DNA of 64,000 nucleotides from Verpa conica (taxonomy: Eukaryota; Ascomycota; Pezizomycetes; Pezizales; Morchellaceae): the NCBI GenBank assembly GCA_033030425.1, contig JAUFSD010000015.1, positions 1,364,001-1,428,000 on the forward strand, read 5' to 3'. Each line of letters begins with the position of its first letter. Position 1 is the first letter of the stretch. A program made the translations under genes and the position numbers. This document shows positions 11,701 through 21,698 of the stretch, one piece after another. The notes beneath the pieces are model-generated. The model saw only the letters and a program-made list of their open reading frames with translations, ran no database searches and was not told the origin of the DNA.

Positions 11701-14662
11701 AATGAAGCTTGAGGATGATGTCAGGGATGGTTTGGGAAAGTTACCTAAGACGCTTGAAGAGACATACGCCCAAATATGGGGTGATATATCCTCAGGAACG
11801 CTCCGTGAACTAGAGTTTACAATAAGAGCGTTGATGTGGGTTATGTGTTCACAACGGCCACTGAACAAAGAAGAATGGGCCCAAGCATCCTACTGGCCAA
11901 AACCAGCCCCGACAGATGCTACAACAATCCTCTTCGACCTCTGTCGCAACCTTGTCGCATGGGATAGGCAGCTCGATTGCGTAGTACTTGTCCATTTGTC
12001 AGTCCGTGAATACCTCGAAAACAGGGTATTTAGCTCTATCGATGCAAACTTGATGGCCGCCGAATCTTGCCTTTCATTGCTCGATGATCCTAGCTACTGG
12101 CCTATAGTAGAGAAATCAGTGCTTAAACCATTAAAACGCACATTTATCATATATTCAGTCGTCTATTGGGCAGGCCATGTAGAATGTGCCTATGGTCTCA
12201 GTATGAGTAAGCCAATACTAGATCTGCTACAACATTTCCTAGGGACAGTCGCCAACCCCGGGGAAGCATACTGCAGATGGAAGCGCAACGCCGATATACT
12301 TCAGGCGGGTAGATGGCAGTGTAGCGAGTTCGGAGATACGCTTTACCATCTAGAGTCGACACCACTTAATACGTTATTTGCATTGTCCTACTTTCGTTTT
12401 GGAGAACAACTCAAAGAGCAGTGGGAGTCCGAGAGCATTGATATCAACAGCAAGAACAGCGCAGGAGAGACAATTCTATTCGTGGCAAGCATGCAAGGCA
12501 ACGAATGGGTTATGGACCTTCTGTTGAAGAAAGGTTCAGATGTTAATGCAGGGCATAGCAAATATTCTAGTAATTCACTGATTGCAGCGATCAAAGGGGG
12601 ACACGAAAGAGCAGTGATTAAACTCGTTGATGCAGGGGCTAGTATCTATGCCAACGATGGGGGTTACACGGATATTCTGGAAGCAGCAGTATCTGAGGAT
12701 AAAAAAGGTGTAATAAAAGCTATTGTGACCAGAGACATAAAAATCCTGGTTACTAGTGCAACTGTGATAGCGGGAAACAGAGGGGGTGAATTGGAGACCA
12801 TAGGGTTACTACTGTCTAGAGATGCCAATACCGAGTTCACCAATGCGGCTTTCATCGAAGTTGCGAGGAGGTTCGATGAAAACATAATGCAGATGCTACT
12901 CACCAAAAACCCTAACATCGAGATCACCGAGGCGGCTATAGCGGCAGCGGCAGGGAACTATCAGGCCGGCTACAGTATCATAAAGTTGTTACTATCCAAA
13001 AGTCCAAGAATCATGATCACTGATGTAGTTGTGATGGCGGCAGGAGGGAGCGAAAGAGGTCGGAAAGTTATGCAGTTACTAGCCAGAGGTACAAATATCG
13101 AGTTCACAGAAACGGCTGTGGTTGAGATTGCGCGGAGGTTCGATAAAAGCTTAATGCAGATATTGCTAGCCAAAAACTCAAATATCGATACCACCAACGC
13201 TATAACAGCAGCTGCAGAGAATAAGCAGAGTGGCCACAGGGTCATAGAGCTGCTACTACCCATCAACCCCAATGTCAGCACCACTGAGGCGGCTATAGTA
13301 GCAGCAGCAGGGAATGAGGTGACAGGCTATAGAATCATAGAGGTACTATCGTCCAATAATCTCAACATCACAATCACTGAGGCAGCTGTGAGAGCGGCAG
13401 CTGGCAGGGAAAGTGACGGATTCTTGAAGTTGCTGCTGGCTAGAGATACCAACTCTGAAATCACCGAGGCGGCTGCCGTCGAGATTGCAAAGAGCTTCGG
13501 CGAAAGAACAACACAGATGCTACTTACCAAAAACCCCAAAATCGCGATCACTAAGGCGGCTATAGCGGTGGCAGCAAGGAATAAGCATAGAGGCTATAAT
13601 ACCACAAAGCTATTGCTATCCAAAAATCCGAACAACACGATCACTGGTACAGCTATAACAACAGCAGCGGAGAAGGGAAGAGGTTGGCAGGTCGTGCAGT
13701 TACTGCTAGACAGGGACACCAAGATAACCGAGGTGGCTGTTGTCGAGATTGCAAGGAGGTTTGATGAAAATATTATGGCGATACTGTTGACCAAAGACCA
13801 AGACATCAATCCCTCCAAGGCTATTCAAGCAGCCGCAGCGAATTTATGGAGTGGCAAAAGTGTCATAGAGCTACTATTCTACAACTACCCTAAAGTCGAG
13901 ATTACCGAAGCGATAATAGTAGCGGCGGCAGGGAATCAGCTGAGTGGCTGTGGTATCATAGAGTTGCTACTTTCCAAAAACCCCAATATCACGATCAGTG
14001 ATGCAGTCGTGAGAGCAGCAGTGGATCAGGGAAGAGATCGAGAGGTCATGAAGTTGCTACTAGCCAGAGACACCAACACGAAGATTACCGATGCTGCTGT
14101 GGTCGAGATTTCAAAGAGGTGTGATCAAGATATCATGCAGATGCTGCTAGCCAAAAACCCTAATACCGAGATTACCGAGGCAGTTGTGATAGCAGCAGCA
14201 GAGAATTTCTGGAGTGGCAAGAAGGTCATGCAGGTGCTTTTGACAAAGAAAATGAACATTGTGGTCACCGAGGCAGTTGTGACAGCTGCGGCGGGGAATA
14301 AGCGGATCCGCAGGGAGATGACCCAGAGAAGTTGCAAGGTCACGCAGGTGTTTTTGACAAATGACGCCGAAATTGAGGTCACAAAGGCAATTGTGACACC
14401 GGCGGCGGAAAATAAGCGGATTCGCAGGAAGATGACCCATAGCATTGGCAGAGAGATCATGCAGGTGCTTCTAGCCACAGATATCGAGATCACTGAGGCA
14501 GCTGTTATTGAAATTGCTAGGAAGTTTGATAAAGATATGATACAGCGGATATTAGCCAAAAATCCCAGCAAGATCACCAAAGAAGTTATAGCAGTAATGG
14601 CGGTAAATGAGTGGAGTAGCGAAGAAATCTTGGAATTGCAGCACGGTATAGAAGATCTTTGA
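8783..14662 (+). CDS. NWD-NACHT-ankyrin-like NLR receptor, nine exons
   Basis: Frame-consistent exons are 8783-9067, 9127-9480, 9554-9773, 9851-9958, 10114-10242, 10313-10486, 10542-10566, 10793-11386 and 11662-14662, giving about 1629 aa. Residues 1-95 are basic and low-complexity. Residues about 100-330 match the NWD NACHT-NTPase N-terminal domain (RDVADGLLTWLEKF, DPVHAALPWAGIRLLLQ). The P-loop GIPGAGKTK near residue 425 is split by two introns around a 25-nt exon. YFYCSRNEPQRRDP and TIIIDALDE (near 525) complete the NACHT core, then KGMFQWADLQ and canonical ankyrin repeats near 890-1000. The remainder is about 20 divergent 31-aa units (ITEAAV-EIARRFD, AAAGN, LLLSKNPNI). Known family role: STAND sensors in fungal self/non-self recognition; the ligand is unknown. 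No stop or frameshift was seen. The exon 1 donor (GTTACT) is weak, so the extreme N-terminus is least certain. Confidence 0.88.
12810..14600 (+). repeat. Higher-order repeat array in the NLR C-terminus
   Basis: The EIARRFD-type unit occurs six times (about 12874, 13139, 13496, 13759, 14119 and 14524). The spacings alternate: about 265, 357, 263, 360, then 405 bp. Every second copy is thus separated by about 620-623 bp (around 207 aa, seven 31-aa units minus a few residues), a block period above the basic unit. The last block is irregular, with a KRIRREMT / KRIRRKMT duplication near 14300-14440. Confidence 0.75.
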
Positions 14663-15404
14663 AATTCCCATCAGTTCAGGAGAAGGTCCAGAAGGTTAGT
14701 CACTATGAATTTTCAGGCCAAACAAAGTATTCATGCTCTGGCTAACGGGAATTAGGTTCGTCAATGGCGGGTGGGGACTGGTCTAGGGTATGGGGTATTG
14801 CGCCAATATGTTGGAATATAAAGCCATATGATAGAGATCACTATAAAGCACACATAGGGTAGTAAATTTCTTTCAATGATTACAAGCTATAGATGTACCG
14901 AGGCAGATACTAAGTAAAGATTATGTATTCAATTTCTTAATCAAATAAGGAGCTTTCTCCCGTTCCTACCTAGATACCGGAACACTCACTACTAACATTA
15001 CCCCTTTTCTCTTGATTTTATAGCCTGCGTAGTATAATATGTGCGGGAATCTAGTAGCAAGTAATAACCTATAAATATTATATAGACCGGCCTAGTTCTG
15101 CCTATCTATGCACTCGTATATTTATATGGGTCTCCCTCATTTAGGAATGAGACAGCAGATCCACCAATAACTAATACTGTCCTGACTACATTGAGCCAGG
15201 TCCGAGGGATGATAATTATAGACATACATACAACCGCAGAGTATACTACCTAAACCGAAGCCCTATTGGGATACGCTAGAAGACTATTTATTCATTACTT
15301 TTACTATATACCCGGCCGAATTAGTATTGGAACTATATTTCGGCTCACTACTCTTGTGCTCTGGGCGCTGAGTCATCTTATCTCTTGATAAATAATCGCT
15401 ACGT
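14663..15404. other. Intergenic between NLR and LINE
   Basis: No gene seen. Before the LINE landed at 15419, this AT-rich stretch was directly upstream of the F-box gene now starting at 20596, so it probably holds that gene's original promoter. Confidence 0.5.
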
Positions 15405-15419
15405 GAGCACGCGTTCAGA
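15405..15419 (+). repeat. LINE target-site duplication, left copy
   Basis: GAGCACGCGTTCAGA, identical over 15 bp to 20541-20555 just after the poly(A) tail. Confidence 0.97.
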
Positions 15420-15523
15420 CATCCTCCATCCCCTCTATTTTCTCAATTTTTGAAATTCAACACCAAAACTTTGCGTGGCAACCGTTTTTCCCCACCAAAC
15501 TTACAAAAATCCCAGGCTTCAAG

Positions 15524-17008
15524 ATGCCAAGCCTCGACCCCGCTCTCTCCGAAATTTTTGACAACCTGCAAACTGGTCTTATAGACCACAAAATAGGCAT
15601 GCCAGACTCATCCCTTATTTCCACTACTGTCGCCAACGCTATAAACGACGACAATACCTCCCCCATGGAGAAGCTACTCCTCACCCTACTTTGCTCTACC
15701 TTCAAGGTCGCGGCCCAGGCTAAACATGCCGCCCTCAAACTCTCCCAACAGCTTGATTCAATCACTGCCGTAGTCGATGACATTCAGACAAAGACTCGGT
15801 ACGCTTCCAACCATCCCCCCACCAGCGTGTACGACCGCTTCGAGAGACTTGAAGCCATCGTCAAGAATATTAAGAATTCTTCCTCTTCCCCCCCCGCTAC
15901 TTTTCCCCATCAAAGAGCACAACCAGCCCCTTCTGCCGGTCCCTCCTATCAGAGCCCTCCCGCCAAATCTCCCCCCAAGCCGGTCACTGTCACTGAAAAG
16001 ATGTCCTATGTCGACGCAGCCAGGTCGGCTGCCAGTACTACCCCAAAAAAGACCATCAACCCTCGCCCCAAACAGCCAAAAGTCACGGAGGATAAGCCCA
16101 AGACCCTACCCACTGCCCAGCGAAGGTTCTTTTTGTCCAGACAGACCCCTTCCCCTCTCAAAGACTCCGAGTCCCTCGTTCAACGTCTTCCCGCTCTTCT
16201 AGGCCAGTTCCTCGCTAAAGGAGGACAAGTTGCCCCTGTCACCTCCCTCACAGTCTCCATCAACCAGCGTGGAGCTGTGTCAGTCACCGCCCCCCCAACA
16301 GTCCCAGCTTCCACATACGCTCCCTTCTTTGAAGGACTCACAGCCATTCTTAACCAAACGGTTAACGACTCCGCAAGCCCGTTCCAGTTATTTAAACAAG
16401 CCCCCACCACCTGTGATGTAGCCGTCAGAGGCATCCCTCTAAGCGAATTTCCCGACCTCGACCATCTCAAAAAGACCTTCCCTGAAGCAGTAAAACTCGC
16501 AACAGGGATCACTCCCCTTGACACCCGCTTCCTTACAGCCGACAACACTGCCCGCAACACCCAGAAATTCTCAACAGTTGTTATCACTGTCACTGCTGAA
16601 GAAGCAGCCATCATCGGCACCACCATCAGACTTTTCTCACGCCCTCGCCACTGCTCTGTCATGTGGTCAGCCTCTAAAGCCACCCTCTGCCGCAACTGCT
16701 ACAAGTTCGGACACCCAACCAAAGGGTGCAAACAAAAAGAACCCACCTGTCCCATCTGCTCCCTAGGCCACCCTAGGGACAAACACCAGTGCGCCGTTAC
16801 TACGTGCCCTGGCCACGTCCGTCCCAAACCCAACTGCTGCGTCGCCACCCCCTCCAAGTGCGTCAACTGCGGAGGAAACCACACAGCAAACTTTTCGAAG
16901 TGCCCTCATCGCATTTCCATCATTAACAAACTCAGAGAAGGGCCTACCCAGGAGGCCCAACCCTCTTCAGAAGCCACCGAGGAAGTGGCCATGAATGATA
17001 CCAATTAA
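15524..17008 (+). CDS. LINE ORF1, gag-like RNA-binding protein
   Basis: 494 aa, ATG in AAGATGCC. The N-terminal half is helical/low-complexity followed by a Pro/Ser/Lys-rich linker. The C-terminal third (residues about 385-470) has successive Cys/His knuckles: CRNCYKFGHPTKGC, CPICSLGHPRDKHQC and CVNCGGNHTANFSKC. In this family ORF1 coats the element RNA and forms the ribonucleoprotein needed for target-primed reverse transcription. The stop at 17006-17008 overlaps the ORF2 region (see ORF2). Plus-strand T/C-rich composition continues from ORF1 into ORF2. Confidence 0.93.
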   Translation: MPSLDPALSEIFDNLQTGLIDHKIGMPDSSLISTTVANAINDDNTSPMEKLLLTLLCSTFKVAAQAKHAALKLSQQLDSITAVVDDIQTKTRYASNHPPTSVYDRFERLEAIVKNIKNSSSSPPATFPHQRAQPAPSAGPSYQSPPAKSPPKPVTVTEKMSYVDAARSAASTTPKKTINPRPKQPKVTEDKPKTLPTAQRRFFLSRQTPSPLKDSESLVQRLPALLGQFLAKGGQVAPVTSLTVSINQRGAVSVTAPPTVPASTYAPFFEGLTAILNQTVNDSASPFQLFKQAPTTCDVAVRGIPLSEFPDLDHLKKTFPEAVKLATGITPLDTRFLTADNTARNTQKFSTVVITVTAEEAAIIGTTIRLFSRPRHCSVMWSASKATLCRNCYKFGHPTKGCKQKEPTCPICSLGHPRDKHQCAVTTCPGHVRPKPNCCVATPSKCVNCGGNHTANFSKCPHRISIINKLREGPTQEAQPSSEATEEVAMNDTN

Positions 17009-20000
17009 AATGTTTAGTACGACCACTAAACACAATCCCTCACTTAATATCATCCAACACAACTGCGCCGGGAGCAATAATGTGTTTCTTTCTCTATTCT
17101 CAAATCCAGCAGTTCACTCGGCACAGGTCATAGCTGTGCAAGAACCCCCTTTATTTAATCGTTCCCCTTTAATTGCACCTAACTTCGCTCTCTTTAAACC
17201 CACACCCACACTTCAGACAGACAAAGTGTCGGTGTGCTTTTATATTAATCTTTCCTTTTTGGATAAGAATTCCGTTACCCAGTCCCCCTCACACCGAGGA
17301 GACATTATTTTTATTACATTACATTTAGCAACTTCAAGTCACTCGTTTTCATCCCTAGCACTTGTTAATGTCTACAATAGACAGGTGTCCAACTCTGTTA
17401 GAGCTGTTCCCCCCCACATGGCCTTTCCGGCCTCATCCACTCCCACCGTTGTTGTCGGAGACTTTAATATTCACTCCCCTGCCGCGGACCCACTGCGAAA
17501 GTTCTCGTCAACAGAACTAAGCTTATCCACTCCCTACTTTAGGTTAGCCAACCAACTTGGCTTCTCACTCATTAACACCCCTGGGAAGTTCACCAGAATT
17601 TCCCCAGACCCAAGGAAGCGGCACAGTGTTATCGACTTTACCTGGGCAAATCAGTCTGCAATCCAACTAGTTTCAAAGTGGTTCCTTCCACCAGTCTCCT
17701 CCGGCTCTGACCACAGAGTTATTCTCTGCCAGTTGGTCCCCCCCGACTCCGAATTCACTCCTTACAATACTCCCAACTGGTCCCTCGTTAATTGGGACCT
17801 TATTACCCCCCAACTAAGCCAGTTTCAACTATCCTCAGATTTTTTTAATCTTGACAATTGGTTTGACACGTCCTTTAATCAACTTCACAACACACTCCTT
17901 TTACATACTCCTACAAAGAAAGTTTCATCGTGGTCGAAACCCTGGTGGAACCCTAATTTATCCCAGCTTAGATCCATTTATCACAGCGTCCACAAGTCCT
18001 ACCGCAAAGGACTTTCCCCTCCATTTGAGCTAAAAGCGGCCAAAAACGCCTACTTTAACGCTATTAAAAAGGCCAAACGCGATCATTGGAACACGTTTGT
18101 GTCCAACGCCTCTCCTTCCGACATGTGGCGCCTAAAGAAAATGGCCACCAGATCCGAAGACCGGATCCCCTCCATTCCTAACTCCCCCACACCCCAAATT
18201 CTAAATGAAAATTTAGTAAAAGCATTTTTTCCACCAAGGCCTGACACTGGCTCCCCCTCCCCCCTACGACATCATAACGTCCCTGTTATTACACCTGAAG
18301 AAATTCAAACCGTTCTTTCCAAAACCTCGAATCTTTCAGCACCGGGCCCTGATTCTATCCCTTACTCGGTATGGAAAGGCATTCATAGAATTAACCCGAC
18401 AGTCATTCCCAGAATTCTTACTCCTCTTTTAAAATACGGGTATCACCCACTTTCTCTTAAAAAGGCAAACGGTGTAGTCCTAGCCAAGCCAGGCAAAGAC
18501 GACTACTCAGCCACCTCCTCCTATCGAATAATAGTACTCCTCCAAACCTTTTCAAAAATTTTGGAGAAAGTAGTCACACTTAGACTAGCAAAAATAGCGA
18601 TAGCTACCGGGCTAGTACACTCACATCAGTGCGGCTCAGTCGCAGGCCTCTCTACCTCAGACGCCACCACAGTCTTTTACAATGAAATTAGAGCTATGCA
18701 GCTAGCTAAACTTAAAGTTTCCACTCTTTTTTTGGATATTAAAGGCGGCTTTGACAATGTGGTTAAACACACTCTTGCTTCTATCCTCACCTCGCAGTCT
18801 GCTCCCTCCTATATGGTTAATTGGATTCTCTCCTTTTTATCCGATCGCTGGGTTACCCTTCTTTACAAAGGCTCCCCTAAGCTAGCTGTTCCCGTTCAAG
18901 TAGGGGTCCCCCAAGGATCCCCCATCTCTCCTTTATTATTTGTTATTTATGTTAGCGTTTTACATCATTTGGAACCCTCGCCAAGCATCACCTTATCGTA
19001 CGTTGACGACTTTGCCATTACGGTTGCCTCCCCCACAGTGGAGGAAAACATTCTTTTACTTCAAGAAAATTACTATCGCCTTAAAAACGATGCAGCCCCC
19101 CGTAACGTGTCCTTTTCAGTTGCCAAAACTGAACTGATGCACTGGCGCACTCCCAGAGACAAATCACCCGTCTCACACCTCCCCGTGTGTATTGATGGAC
19201 ACACCTTTCATCCAAAACCAATAGTCCGGTGGGTCGGCTACTGGTTTTCACCTGCATTTAACCCAAACGACCACTTCCTAAGAAGACTAGCCTCAGCGCA
19301 GGCTTCCTTTGGCATTCTTCACAGATTCTCCTCCCCCGGGAAAGGGCTCTCCTTAAGTAATTGCAGGAGGCTAGCCACCCTTGCCATCCGCCCCATGCTC
19401 ACCTACGGCGCCACCCTCTTCACCCCCACCTCAGCCCTAAAAGAAATGGAGGTCTTTTGGAACTCCGTTCTTAGATGGGCCCTCGGCTGCTTTAGAGCAA
19501 CCAATCTACACGCCCTATGGGCAGAGGCCTCCACTCCCCCACTAGTGCTTTATCTTCACTATCTCAAAATCAAATACGCCATCAGGGTTGCAACAGCCCA
19601 CCCCTTTAACAACCCAGTGACGGCTCGATTTGACACTTCTTTTCCAACCGTTTCACCTGAACGAAGCTATTCGCACTCTGAGCTTCTTAAAGGGCTCCCC
19701 AATCCCCCCAAAAAATGGAACTCGACTGCCAAGGCAGGAGTGAACCACCTGCCTATCGAGTTCCTAGGCTCCCTCATACAACCGCTTCTAGGCTCCAATC
19801 TTAGCCATAAAAGTCACTCGATGGCTATCAAACAACAACTCCTAAAGAACTGGGAGACTCTTTACCCCCCACCCAATTACTACAAATACGGCTGTTCGCT
19901 CACGACACGATATTTTATGTCTCTTCATAAATACCAATCCTCCCGTCTCCACCAAATGCGTGTGGAAAAAAGCTATCTAAACGCCCATAAGTCGTGGATC

Positions 20001-20279
20001 AATCTCCACACAACCGACATCTGTCCCAGGTGTTCCCTTTTTCCCGAAACTACGGAGCACGTGCTCCTACACTGCTCTAGTCTCTCCGTCTCCAGAGAAT
20101 CGTTATTGCCCAATGTTAGCTCCCTCGAAGAAATATGGAGCTCTGAAGCTCTATCACTACTGGTCGGAACCTTTGTTGTACAAAACAAGATCAACTTCCC
20201 AAAGAAGGCACTCCCGTCACCAGTGCCATCCCCCTCCACCGTGTCCTCCCTCACCTCTATTACTTACTCCGAATCATAA
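16995..20279 (+). CDS. LINE ORF2, endonuclease-reverse transcriptase
   Basis: 1094 aa if the first ATG at 16995 is used; a second in-frame ATG at 17010 lies one base after the ORF1 stop. Residues 1-240 are an APE/EEP endonuclease (IIQHNCAG, AVQEPP, VVVGDFNIHSP, SGSDHRVI). The RT follows: SYRIIVLLQTFSKILEK, FLDIKGGFDNV, GVPQGSPISPLLF and catalytic SYVDDFA. A C-terminal zinc finger CPRC-x8-EHVLLHC (near residue 1025) is typical of Tad/R1-like ORF2 proteins. I see no RNase H domain. The protein nicks target DNA and copies the RNA in place. All catalytic motifs are present. Confidence 0.94.
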   Translation: MIPIKMFSTTTKHNPSLNIIQHNCAGSNNVFLSLFSNPAVHSAQVIAVQEPPLFNRSPLIAPNFALFKPTPTLQTDKVSVCFYINLSFLDKNSVTQSPSHRGDIIFITLHLATSSHSFSSLALVNVYNRQVSNSVRAVPPHMAFPASSTPTVVVGDFNIHSPAADPLRKFSSTELSLSTPYFRLANQLGFSLINTPGKFTRISPDPRKRHSVIDFTWANQSAIQLVSKWFLPPVSSGSDHRVILCQLVPPDSEFTPYNTPNWSLVNWDLITPQLSQFQLSSDFFNLDNWFDTSFNQLHNTLLLHTPTKKVSSWSKPWWNPNLSQLRSIYHSVHKSYRKGLSPPFELKAAKNAYFNAIKKAKRDHWNTFVSNASPSDMWRLKKMATRSEDRIPSIPNSPTPQILNENLVKAFFPPRPDTGSPSPLRHHNVPVITPEEIQTVLSKTSNLSAPGPDSIPYSVWKGIHRINPTVIPRILTPLLKYGYHPLSLKKANGVVLAKPGKDDYSATSSYRIIVLLQTFSKILEKVVTLRLAKIAIATGLVHSHQCGSVAGLSTSDATTVFYNEIRAMQLAKLKVSTLFLDIKGGFDNVVKHTLASILTSQSAPSYMVNWILSFLSDRWVTLLYKGSPKLAVPVQVGVPQGSPISPLLFVIYVSVLHHLEPSPSITLSYVDDFAITVASPTVEENILLLQENYYRLKNDAAPRNVSFSVAKTELMHWRTPRDKSPVSHLPVCIDGHTFHPKPIVRWVGYWFSPAFNPNDHFLRRLASAQASFGILHRFSSPGKGLSLSNCRRLATLAIRPMLTYGATLFTPTSALKEMEVFWNSVLRWALGCFRATNLHALWAEASTPPLVLYLHYLKIKYAIRVATAHPFNNPVTARFDTSFPTVSPERSYSHSELLKGLPNPPKKWNSTAKAGVNHLPIEFLGSLIQPLLGSNLSHKSHSMAIKQQLLKNWETLYPPPNYYKYGCSLTTRYFMSLHKYQSSRLHQMRVEKSYLNAHKSWINLHTTDICPRCSLFPETTEHVLLHCSSLSVSRESLLPNVSSLEEIWSSEALSLLVGTFVVQNKINFPKKALPSPVPSPSTVSSLTSITYSES

Positions 20280-20497
20280 GGAGCCAACAATTCTACCAAG
20301 CCCGCGTATAGCGGCAGCAAGACAATAAGTCGCCGAAAGAAGGACAGAAACGTGCAGTGCATTTTATTTGTTAACTTTTCTTTGTGTTTATTTTACAAGT
20401 TTGGAATTTTGAAAGGGGACGGGTTTTACTTTTAGGATGGGGAAGGGTTCTTTTTAGGTCATAGTTTAAACTGCATACCAGATTTTGTACCCAGAAC

Positions 20498-20540
20498 AAT
20501 AAAATCACTTGAATTAAAAAAAAAAAAAAAAAAAAAAAAA
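20498..20540 (+). terminator. LINE polyadenylation signal and A tail
   Basis: AATAAA at 20498-20503, then after CACTTGAATT an uninterrupted run of about 25 A ending at 20540. Confidence 0.9.
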
Positions 20541-20555
20541 GAGCACGCGTTCAGA
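20541..20555 (+). repeat. LINE target-site duplication, right copy
   Basis: GAGCACGCGTTCAGA, identical to 15405-15419. Confidence 0.97.
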
Positions 20556-20595
20556 GGCTATCTCCCAGGGCCCATCTTTAATTGCGGCCTTGAAG

Positions 20596-21516
20596 ATGCC
20601 TAACCTCTCCAACCTCCCGAATGAGATCCTCTATATTATCGTCTCGCATGTCCGCCTGGCCCCCGATCTCGCTTCTCTCCTTCTCTGCAGCCGTCACTTT
20701 GCTACCCTCTGCACTCCTTTTCTCTCCCGTATGCAGAAAGCTATCCTCGCCGCTGAAGATGTAATCTACTTTGCCGTCAGACGTGGCCATGCCCCACTCC
20801 TCCGGCTCTTTCATACCAAAAACCCAAAGTACCGACACAAAACCACGGTGCTTCACACGGCTGCGCGGTGTGGTCAACTCGAAATGATCTCTCTCCTCCT
20901 CTCCTACGGCGTCGATGTCAATGGGCAAGACGAAAAGGGCTTTACGGCACTCCATGACGCCATATTCGTGGGCCACATGGGTGTTGTTACGGCACTTCTT
21001 AAGGCGGGTGCGTCTGCCAACCTGGGTACAGATTGGGAGATCACACCGCTTCGCTACGCAGCAAAGCACCAACTTGTAGATATTGCAAAGATGCTTATGA
21101 GCCATGGTGGATGGTTGAAGTATGATTCTGTGTGGACGGGGCAAGAGAAAAAGAATCCGGAGATACAGATAATTATAGATATTATACAGGAGGAAAAGGC
21201 AAGGAGACAGACATGGGAGGAGATAAGCCGGCTACTGTGTTCGCCAGAGGAGCTTGTAAGGTGGCCACCAGAGGAGACTGTGGAGTGGCCACCAGAGGGG
21301 AAGATGGAGAGGGGTGATATGATAATCCCGTGGTGGTTTGAGCTTCACGATGAGCAAGGCATGGGATGGGAGCTGCGATCTGGGATTGAAGTACCGGGGT
21401 GGCTCAGAGTAAGGAGGATGTGGTTGGAACAAGAACGGCCACCGGAAGTAGCATCATGGCCCACTGATAAAGAAACACATATATACGGAAGTTTATGGCC
21501 GGTTTATAATAGCTAG
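20596..21516 (+). CDS. F-box-like/ankyrin protein, LINE in its 5' leader
   Basis: 306 aa from the ATG in AAGATGCCTAAC. Residues 3-50 are F-box-like (LSNLPNEILYIIVSHV, LLLCSRHFATLC). Residues about 70-190 are ankyrin repeats (TVLHTAARCGQLEMISLLLSYG, ALHDAIFVGHMGVVTALLKAG). The C-terminal 100 residues are a Trp/Pro-rich tail shared with the next gene (GDMIIPWWFELHDE, GMGWELRSG, WPTDKET). F-box/ankyrin proteins usually recruit substrates to SCF ubiquitin ligases through the repeats; that role is inferred. The gene lies on the same strand as the LINE, whose poly(A) ends 55 nt upstream, so the native promoter is now more than 5 kb away. No intron is needed. Confidence 0.85.
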   Translation: MPNLSNLPNEILYIIVSHVRLAPDLASLLLCSRHFATLCTPFLSRMQKAILAAEDVIYFAVRRGHAPLLRLFHTKNPKYRHKTTVLHTAARCGQLEMISLLLSYGVDVNGQDEKGFTALHDAIFVGHMGVVTALLKAGASANLGTDWEITPLRYAAKHQLVDIAKMLMSHGGWLKYDSVWTGQEKKNPEIQIIIDIIQEEKARRQTWEEISRLLCSPEELVRWPPEETVEWPPEGKMERGDMIIPWWFELHDEQGMGWELRSGIEVPGWLRVRRMWLEQERPPEVASWPTDKETHIYGSLWPVYNS

Positions 21517-21698
21517 GTCAAACCTACGACGAGTATTAACGGACAATCGTGAACGAATATACTGGTTCTCTATGGGTTTATATTTATCCGCTGTAAATGA
21601 CCCCTTAGGGAAACTGAGTCATCCTACCCCATAAACCGTAGCCGCGTTATAATGCATCCTCCAGACTTATCGCCTTCTAGACACTTTACTGTCACATC

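Larger units (their letters stand above)
15420..20540 (+). mobile_element. Full-length Tad-like non-LTR retrotransposon (LINE)
   Basis: The element spans 5121 bp between two copies of a perfect 15-bp target duplication. It has a roughly 100-bp 5' UTR, ORF1 (15524-17008), ORF2 (16995-20279), a 3' UTR with AATAAA at 20498-20503, and a tail of about 25 A. ORF1 with CCHC knuckles plus ORF2 with an APE-type endonuclease and RT, and a C-terminal Cys/His finger, fit the Tad1/CRE-like fungal LINE group. Both ORFs are open, the tail is pure A and the duplication is unmutated, so the insertion is recent and may be competent. Confidence 0.95.

Noticed and set aside
12388..14580. Minus-strand ORFs with repeated Ala/Ser/Ile-rich sequence
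   Set aside because: Mirror images of the NLR repeat array on the other strand.
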